Shown in pieces: positions 1 to 8,507 of a stretch of 8,507 nt of DNA. A model generated the notes under the pieces. The model saw only the letters and a list, made by a program, of their open reading frames with translations. It did not search any database and was not told the DNA's origin. A program made the position numbers and the translations under genes. The DNA is from Coriobacteriia bacterium (lineage in GTDB: Bacteria; Actinomycetota; Coriobacteriia; Anaerosomatales; Anaerosomataceae), in NCBI GenBank assembly GCA_016938395.1, contig JAFGUS010000025.1:1-8507 (forward strand), read 5' to 3'. Each line of letters begins with the position of its first letter. Positions within the stretch are counted from its first letter, which is position 1.

Positions 1-350
<350 letters not shown>

Positions 351-514
351 AGATGTCACAGACTCGAAAGCCTGCGATATACGGAGCGAATCGGACCTGG
401 CTGGTCCGGATGGACCCACCTGCGACCGGTAAGGAGACCGGCGCGGTTTGGATCCGAGTGTCACATCGGTTTGGCCTGTTGACTGGCCCTCTCGATGAGA
501 CGGGGTATTTGTGT

Positions 515-531
515 GGATTCGAAACGAATCC
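515..531 (-). repeat. Perfect hairpin in rRNA leader
   Basis: GGATTCG and CGAATCC form a 7-bp stem around a 3-nt loop. It lies about 23 nt downstream of the boxA-like site. No T-tract follows it, so it is unlikely to be a terminator. It may be a leader fold used in processing or antitermination. Confidence 0.6.
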
Positions 532-553
532 TTACTGGCTTGTCACAGTATCC

Positions 554-566
554 GGTTTTCAAGGTT
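554..566 (-). promoter_or_regulatory. boxA-like antitermination site
   Basis: AACCTTGAAAACC on the minus strand, about 12 nt downstream of the predicted rRNA start. It resembles the NusB/S10-binding boxA of Gram-positive rRNA leaders. A boxA at this position would let RNA polymerase pass the untranslated operon without Rho termination. The match is by eye only. Confidence 0.5.
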
Positions 567-573
567 CAGGCGC

Positions 574-608
574 AGCGGGACGATACGATACGTGTACGTT
601 CTCCCGCT
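574..608. repeat. Inverted repeat flanking the rRNA -10 element
   Basis: On the minus strand AGCGGGA (608-602) and TCCCGCT (580-574) are perfect 7-bp inverted arms separated by 21 nt. One arm begins at the last base of the -35 hexamer, and the other covers the predicted start site, so the pair brackets the -10 box. The arm centres are 28 bp apart. It could be an operator or a chance repeat in GC-rich DNA. Confidence 0.45.
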
Positions 609-613
609 GTCAA
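585..613 (-). promoter_or_regulatory. rRNA operon promoter
   Basis: The minus strand has a perfect -35 hexamer TTGACA at 613-608, a 17-nt spacer, and a -10 hexamer TATCGT at 590-585 (4 of 6 match to TATAAT). Transcription should begin near 578, about 228 nt before the mature 16S end. It lies about 50 nt past the upstream terminator, as expected for an insulated rRNA promoter. A 7-bp inverted repeat flanks the -10 element (574-608, listed separately). Confidence 0.8.
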
Positions 614-664
614 CAACTGTTTACAGCCGAATTTCGAGCCGGTGCCGGGCTGCACTTCGGAGGA

Positions 665-698
665 CACAAAACGCCCCCGCCTAGTCGGTCGGGGGCGT
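665..698 (-). terminator. Rho-independent terminator upstream of the rRNA promoter
   Basis: On the minus strand an 8-bp GC-rich stem, ACGCCCCC/GGGGGCGT (698-691 with 678-671), encloses a 12-nt loop. It runs directly into TTTTGTG (the first T shared with the stem). The T-run is present only in the minus direction. The terminator would stop transcripts from tyrS and from the candidate RNA, and keep them out of the rRNA operon. Confidence 0.8.
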
Positions 699-813
699 CG
701 GCGTGATGCCGGTGTGCCGGCACTGCCGGCTCCAGCCCACTTATCCGATCGCCCTCACGATGCTCAGTGCTTTCAACCCGTGCCCCGTCTCCGATGAACT
801 CGGCAGAAGCAGC
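665..813 (-). ncRNA. Candidate small RNA between tyrS and the rRNA operon
   Basis: The ~196 nt between the tyrS stop and the terminator have no recognisable reading frame with a start codon and ribosome binding site. A possible promoter at 820-848 would start an RNA of ~150 nt near 813, ending at the 665-698 terminator. Local stem-loops are visible, including CCGA/TCGG around 803-791 and GCCGGC-AGT-GCCGGC around 730-716. I checked for tRNA, 5S, SRP RNA, tmRNA and RNase P signatures (for example, a GGAAG...AGCAG loop) and found none. 6S RNA is possible from its usual size, but I could not recognise its central bubble. The alternative is a long structured 3' untranslated region of tyrS. The function is unknown. 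Confidence 0.3.
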
Positions 814-842
814 CTCAGTAATCTACCACCTGTACCGGCACA
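713..842 (-). repeat. Long-range inverted repeat, 11 bp
   Basis: On the minus strand TGTGCCGGTAC (842-832) can pair with GTGCCGGCACA (723-713) over 11 bp with one G-U pair, enclosing 108 nt. If transcribed from tyrS it would close a large structured element just before the terminator. The 3' arm can instead form a local GCCGGC hairpin. Confidence 0.5.
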
Positions 843-848
843 GCGCAA
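820..848 (-). promoter_or_regulatory. Possible promoter for the candidate small RNA
   Basis: On the minus strand TTGCGC (848-843) and TAGATT (825-820) are separated by exactly 17 nt, matching 3 of 6 and 4 of 6 consensus bases. It lies 47 nt past the tyrS stop codon. The match is modest, and part of the spacer is one arm of the 713-842 inverted repeat, so the two may compete as explanations. Confidence 0.3.
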
Positions 849-894
849 GTGCGCGCAGCGTGCGGCGCGGGTGCCCCGGGGTGACGGTCGGCGC

Positions 895-5009
<4,115 letters not shown>

Positions 5010-5080
5010 CGCGTGGGAGTGGCGGGGCGCGGGGCCGGGCGGTGCTCCGTGCGGGCATCTCGCGCAGCCGGAGGGCGTCG
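5010..5080. other. Short convergent intergenic region
   Basis: These 71 nt separate two convergent genes. They are very GC-rich, and I see no stem-loop with a T-tract in either direction, so no intrinsic terminator is evident. The sequence CTAG at 5081-5084 contains the U32 stop codon on the minus strand. Confidence 0.6.
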
Positions 5081-7522
5081 CTAGTGCACACCCCGGAAGA
5101 AGTGCCCGCTCGTGACCGGTTCGCTTGAGAGCGCGTCCGGCGGCGTGCCGCCGCGTCTCACGGTCACCAGAGCCTCGCGCATCCGGCGGGTGTACTCGGC
5201 GGCGCGCTCGGCGCCCTCAGCCGCGAAGTCGAGCCGCACCGCATGCACGCCGGTGGCGACGACCTCGTCGAGCGCCCGCGATAAGTCCAGCGTGACCGAG
5301 TTGAGGATGTGGGACCGGCCCGAGGGGTCGGTGGTGACCGAGAACTCGTAGCCTTTCTGGTCCCGCAGGCGCCACCAGCGGTCGCGTCGCGGACAGCCCG
5401 CGCAGCGGTGTCCGCACTCTCCTGACGCCTCCAGCACGCACTGCTCGGCGATCATGAGCTCCGTACGGCCCCACACGAGCATCCCCACCGGAATCGGAGA
5501 TGCCGCCACGAGCGCGGCGGTCTGCCGGCCGCTCAGCTCCGGTGAAGCCCACACCGAGGCGACCCCGAGATCGGCAAGGGCCGCTGCCGCATGGGCGTTG
5601 AGCACGTTGAGCGGCCAGTCCGCGTGGACTGCGCCAGCGGTTGTGTGTGCGGGCGAGATGGCCACGGGCGCGGCGCTGCGGGCACTGACCAAGAGTCCCA
5701 GGTTGCCCACGAGAGCCGGTCCGATGCCGAGCCATGCGGCGAGCCCCTCGACCTCGTCGGGCCAGACCACACGGGGCAGGAGCGGTCTCACCCCGTCGGG
5801 CAGCGTCGCCACCGGTGTTCCTGCGAACACGCGCAAGTACACCTCATCGGCACCGCCGTGGACACACGCCGCGGCCGTCTCGGCGTCCCAGGCGGTGCAC
5901 ACGACCGCCACACTCCTCGCGGGCGTCGTGTGCGGCGCAAGCGACGGCGGGCGGGGCCGCCGCAGTCGCCGATCGGCCCAGAGTCCGAGCCTAAGCGCGC
6001 TGAGCCGCTCGAGCGCCTCACGGCGCACCGCATGCAGCGCCGAGAAGCCGGCACCCGCGCCACTGTCGAGGTCGATCTCCCAGCCTGCGGGCCGATAACC
6101 GGAACCGCCGAGTCGGCCGACGTGCTCGATGACCTCATCGGCAGTGATCTCCTTCGTGCGTGCGGGCTCCACGACGGGGCCCTCCGCGATGGCAGACACA
6201 CCATCGGCCGTGGCGCTGACCGCGAGCGGCCGTCCTATACGCAGCGTCACACCGAAGCGCACGGGAACGGCACGGTGATCGGCTGCCGCCCCGCCGCTGA
6301 ACGTGCGGCGCGCCGCGTCGAGCAGCGATGCGCTCGCCACTCTGAACACGCGGTCACCCACCGCGACCGGCTGCTCCGGATGCAGCTCAGCGCTGCTGCC
6401 GGCCGGTGCGACTGTCACCACGTGGCCGTTCACCGTTACATCGCCGACCGTCTGAGCGAAGCGGCCCGAGCGCGTCCACACCTCGATGGTGTCGCGAGGA
6501 TCGAGCGCACGTTCAAGGTCCACGCGTGCGCGCCCGCGTTCCGTGGAGGCCACGCGGCCCACCAACACGCCACGGTTGTTCGGCCGGGTGTAGCTCATAA
6601 GGTCGGCGCCGCGGCGACCGGTGAGGTACGCGTCAGTGAACCCGCGGTTGAACGCCTCCTCAAGCAACTCCCACTCGGCGGAGCTCACCTCGAAGGACGC
6701 GGGGTCGGCCATGGCGCGGTCGAGCGCAGCGCGGTAGACGCTCGTGACGATCGCCACGTACTCGGGCGACTTCATGCGGCCTTCGATCTTGAGTGCGCTC
6801 ACTCCCGCATCCAACAGCGCCGGCAGGTGATCGATGGCGGCTGCGTCCTTGGCCGAGAGCAGGTAGCGCCCGGGCACGGCGTGCGCGGCACCGTCCGGTC
6901 CGAGGAGGTCGTAGGCGAGGCGACACGGTTGGGCGCAGAGGCCCCGGTTGGCGGACCGGCGACCGATGAGCGAGGACATGAGGCACTGTCCGGAGTACGA
7001 GTAGCAGAGCGCACCATGGACGAACGTCTCGATCTCGACCCCTGCCTCGGCGCACGCGCGAATCGCCGGCAGCGGCAGTTCGCGGGCGAGCGTGACGCGG
7101 CGCACACCGAGCTCGCCGAGCAGAGCCACCGTCTCGGGATTCGTGGCGTCGATCTGCGTGGAGGCGTGGATGCGGACGTCGGGCAGCTCGGTACGCAGTA
7201 CACGCAGCAGCCCGAGGTCCTGTACGATCACCGCGTCGACTCCCGCTGCCCACGCCGTGTCCACGAGTGAGAGCGCCGCGTCCATCTCGCCCGGCAGGAT
7301 CACGATGTTAGCGGTGAGGTAGACCCGCGCGCCTCGCAGATGTGCGAAGCGCGTCGCTTCGGCCAGCGTGTCCTCGCTGAAGTTGGCGGCGCCGCGCCGC
7401 GCGTTGAAGTCGCCGAGGCCGAGGTAGACCGCGTCCGCGCCGTTATTGACCGCCGCGACGAGCGCGTCGGGCGTACCCGCCGGAGCGAGGAGTTCGACGG
7501 GCCGTGTCACGCCAGCGGTCAA
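5081..7522 (-). CDS. U32-family (collagenase-like) protein, long two-part form
   Basis: About 813 residues. The N-terminal TIM-barrel opens with the family signature VELLAPAGTPDALVAAVNNG and carries LCYSYSGQC and NRGLCAQPCR. These supply four Cys (173, 180, 196, 200), matching the iron-sulfur ligands known in U32 relatives such as UbiU/UbiV. The middle (about 310-530) fits a DUF3656-type region as in RlhA, which hydroxylates 23S rRNA C2501. The C-terminal part (about 535-800) looks like a second, divergent U32 unit with another Cys quartet (695, 703, 707, 710) and then RDQKGYEFSV and ILNS. RNA modification is more likely than proteolysis, though inferred; E. coli RlhA is shorter, about 650 residues. 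I chose the TTG at 7522 because AAAGGA lies 5 nt upstream. An upstream TTG at 7540 and a GTG at 7510 are alternatives. It is convergent with the first PBP gene. Confidence 0.85.
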   Translation of the reverse strand: MTAGVTRPVELLAPAGTPDALVAAVNNGADAVYLGLGDFNARRGAANFSEDTLAEATRFAHLRGARVYLTANIVILPGEMDAALSLVDTAWAAGVDAVIVQDLGLLRVLRTELPDVRIHASTQIDATNPETVALLGELGVRRVTLARELPLPAIRACAEAGVEIETFVHGALCYSYSGQCLMSSLIGRRSANRGLCAQPCRLAYDLLGPDGAAHAVPGRYLLSAKDAAAIDHLPALLDAGVSALKIEGRMKSPEYVAIVTSVYRAALDRAMADPASFEVSSAEWELLEEAFNRGFTDAYLTGRRGADLMSYTRPNNRGVLVGRVASTERGRARVDLERALDPRDTIEVWTRSGRFAQTVGDVTVNGHVVTVAPAGSSAELHPEQPVAVGDRVFRVASASLLDAARRTFSGGAAADHRAVPVRFGVTLRIGRPLAVSATADGVSAIAEGPVVEPARTKEITADEVIEHVGRLGGSGYRPAGWEIDLDSGAGAGFSALHAVRREALERLSALRLGLWADRRLRRPRPPSLAPHTTPARSVAVVCTAWDAETAAACVHGGADEVYLRVFAGTPVATLPDGVRPLLPRVVWPDEVEGLAAWLGIGPALVGNLGLLVSARSAAPVAISPAHTTAGAVHADWPLNVLNAHAAAALADLGVASVWASPELSGRQTAALVAASPIPVGMLVWGRTELMIAEQCVLEASGECGHRCAGCPRRDRWWRLRDQKGYEFSVTTDPSGRSHILNSVTLDLSRALDEVVATGVHAVRLDFAAEGAERAAEYTRRMREALVTVRRGGTPPDALSSEPVTSGHFFRGVH

Positions 7523-7527
7523 CGGTT

Positions 7528-7533
7528 TCCTTT
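7528..7533 (-). promoter_or_regulatory. Ribosome binding site deciding the U32 start
   Basis: AAAGGA on the minus strand, 5 nt before TTG at 7522. The upstream TTG at 7540 has only a weak AGGG before it. This supports 7522, but the choice shifts the protein by only six residues. Confidence 0.5.
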
Positions 7534-7540
7534 CGTGCAA

Positions 7541-7668
7541 GCGAACCCTGAGCGCGGTAGATACGTCGGACGGTATACTACGGGGCTATGAACCCGCACG
7601 ATGTCGCGCCCGGTGGCACCGCGCCGCCCGCCAGGCCATAATAGACCCTTGGCGCGAGAGGAGTACCG
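7541..7668. promoter_or_regulatory. Divergent promoter region between the U32 and second PBP genes
   Basis: About 130 nt must carry promoters for both genes. TATACT at 7574-7579 (plus) is a good -10 candidate, and its complement also offers TAGTATACC for the minus strand. CATAAT at 7637-7642 (plus) is a second candidate close to the second PBP start. I find no convincing -35 hexamers, so the assignments are tentative. No RNA gene or protein is visible here. Confidence 0.35.
7659..7663 (+). promoter_or_regulatory. Ribosome binding site of the second PBP gene
   Basis: AGGAG (within GAGAGGAG) lies 5 nt before the TTG at 7669. This strong site is what identifies TTG as the start codon. Confidence 0.75.
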
Positions 7669-8507
7669 TTGTCCAGAAGGAGCAGGCTCCGCCGGCACAA
7701 GAAGAAGTCGCCGGTGCCGAGGATCATCATCGGCACGGTCGCCCTGACCGTCGTCTTCAGCCTGCTCATCTCGACCACCGGCGTTGCTGTGGCTCTCGGG
7801 GTGGCAGGCTCGTGGCTTGAGGACCTGCCGGACATCAACGATCCGAATGCGTTCAATGTGGCGCAGACGACGAGAGTGTACTCGGCTGATGGGGTCCTGC
7901 TTGCCAACCTGTACCTCGAAAACCGCCAGGTGGTGGAGCTTGAGGACATCTCCCCCCACCTGCTGCATGCCGTAGTTGCGGTCGAGGACGAACGGTTCTA
8001 CCAGCACAACGGCGTGGACTTCATCGGCCTTGTTCGCGCCGTCATCACCAACGCCACCACCGGCCGACGCGAGGGCGCCTCGACGCTCACGCAGCAGTTC
8101 ATCCGTAACACGATCCTGGCTGAGGAGCGCTTCGAGATCTCGCTCAAGCGCAAGGCGCGCGAGGCGTACCTTGCACTCGAACTCGAGCGCCAGCACTCGA
8201 AGGACGAAATCCTGGCCTTGTACCTGAACACCGTCTACTACGGCGAGGGCGCGTACGGTGCCGAGGCGGCCGCGCTGACCTTCTTCGACAAGCACGCGAA
8301 CGAGCTCACCATCGCCGAGGCGGCGCTGCTGGCCGGTCTTCCGCAGGCGCCGAGCAGGCTGACACCGTACGAGAACCCCGACGGGGCCGTCGGCCGCCGC
8401 AACTGGGTGCTCTCCAAGATGTTCGAGCAGGGGTATATCACCTCGGAGGAGTACGAGGCGGGCAAGGTCGAGGAACTCAAGATCCAGCGCTCGCAGGAAC
8501 TCGACGA
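7669..8507 (+). CDS. Second class A penicillin-binding protein, N-terminal part (runs off window)
   Basis: A TTG-started frame stays open to the right edge, giving 279 residues. It begins with a short basic tail (MSRRSRLRRHKKKSP), then a membrane helix at about 18-45. A GT51 glycosyltransferase domain follows with EDERFYQH (106-113, catalytic Glu106), GASTLTQQ (136-143), RKAREA (161-166) and KDEILALYLNTVYYGEGAYG (178-197). These are the motifs that polymerise lipid II into glycan strands. The transpeptidase domain, if present, lies beyond the window; a monofunctional glycosyltransferase would be nearly finished here, but the sequence continuing past the GT51 core favours a bifunctional PBP. 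It is a paralogue of the 2298-5009 gene, with a much shorter cytoplasmic tail and clearly diverged sequence, so it is not a recent duplicate. AGGAG 5 nt upstream supports the TTG start. Confidence 0.93.
   Translation, partial: MSRRSRLRRHKKKSPVPRIIIGTVALTVVFSLLISTTGVAVALGVAGSWLEDLPDINDPNAFNVAQTTRVYSADGVLLANLYLENRQVVELEDISPHLLHAVVAVEDERFYQHNGVDFIGLVRAVITNATTGRREGASTLTQQFIRNTILAEERFEISLKRKAREAYLALELERQHSKDEILALYLNTVYYGEGAYGAEAAALTFFDKHANELTIAEAALLAGLPQAPSRLTPYENPDGAVGRRNWVLSKMFEQGYITSEEYEAGKVEELKIQRSQELD

Larger units (their letters stand above)
351..578 (-). promoter_or_regulatory. rRNA operon leader with boxA-like element and hairpins
   Basis: This is the probable untranslated leader between the rRNA start site (about 578) and the mature 16S 5' end. 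It encodes no credible protein. At 566-554 it reads AACCTTGAAAACC, resembling the boxA-type antitermination element (CUUUGAAAAC) found upstream of 16S in Gram-positive bacteria. A perfect 7-bp stem with a 3-nt loop, GGATTCG/CGAATCC, lies at 531-515. Two smaller stem-loops follow: CCGGT/ACCGG at 441-426 and GGTCC/GGACC at 416-403. These fit a pre-rRNA leader that folds during Nus-dependent antitermination and RNase III processing. The role is inferred from position and general knowledge of rRNA leaders; the 16S trailer that would pair with it is outside the window. Confidence 0.7.

Noticed and set aside
625..822. In-frame continuation of tyrS past its stop, open for many codons on the minus strand
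   Set aside because: It has no start codon or ribosome binding site after the TAG at 825-823, and it runs through the terminator and up to the rRNA promoter, so it is chance openness in GC-rich DNA.
700..894. tRNA or 5S rRNA gene between tyrS and the terminator
   Set aside because: No cloverleaf with a GGTTC-type T-loop, and no 5S signature, could be found on either strand.
5591..7270. Plus-strand open frame of 559 codons
   Set aside because: Antisense shadow of the U32 gene, with a low-complexity Arg/His/Ala-rich product.

Overview
The window is high-GC bacterial chromosomal DNA. The 16S rRNA 5' third, the GC-rich codon use and the gene content (class A penicillin-binding proteins with a long basic N-terminal tail, one with a PASTA domain) suggest a Gram-positive actinobacterium. 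My best guess, from the general look of the 16S V1-V2 region, is a Coriobacteriia-like lineage, but I could not align it.

Layout from left to right. Positions 1-350 hold the 5' part of a 16S rRNA gene on the minus strand, cut by the window edge. Upstream of it (351 to about 613) lie a leader of about 230 nt with a boxA-like element and several hairpins, and a near-consensus rRNA promoter (TTGACA, 17 nt, TATCGT). A minus-strand intrinsic terminator at 665-698 insulates this operon from the genes before it. Between that terminator and tyrS is about 200 nt of unexplained, structured, non-coding sequence that may encode a small RNA.

Positions 895-2118 (minus) hold tyrS, full length and well conserved, but with an in-frame TAG at codon 129. 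Its short upstream region has an extended -10 promoter and a strong hairpin. Divergent from it, 2298-5009 (plus) encodes a complete class A penicillin-binding protein ending in one PASTA and one PKD domain. Converging on that gene, 5081-7522 (minus) encodes a long U32-family protein with two cysteine quartets. Divergent from this, a second class A penicillin-binding protein starts at a TTG at 7669 and runs off the right edge.

The genes are housekeeping in theme: ribosome production, tRNA charging, probable rRNA or tRNA modification, and cell-wall synthesis. I see no mobile element, CRISPR array or defence cassette. The main oddities are the amber codon in tyrS, the PKD domain on the penicillin-binding protein, and the candidate RNA between tyrS and the rRNA operon. 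All three complete protein genes end in TAG.
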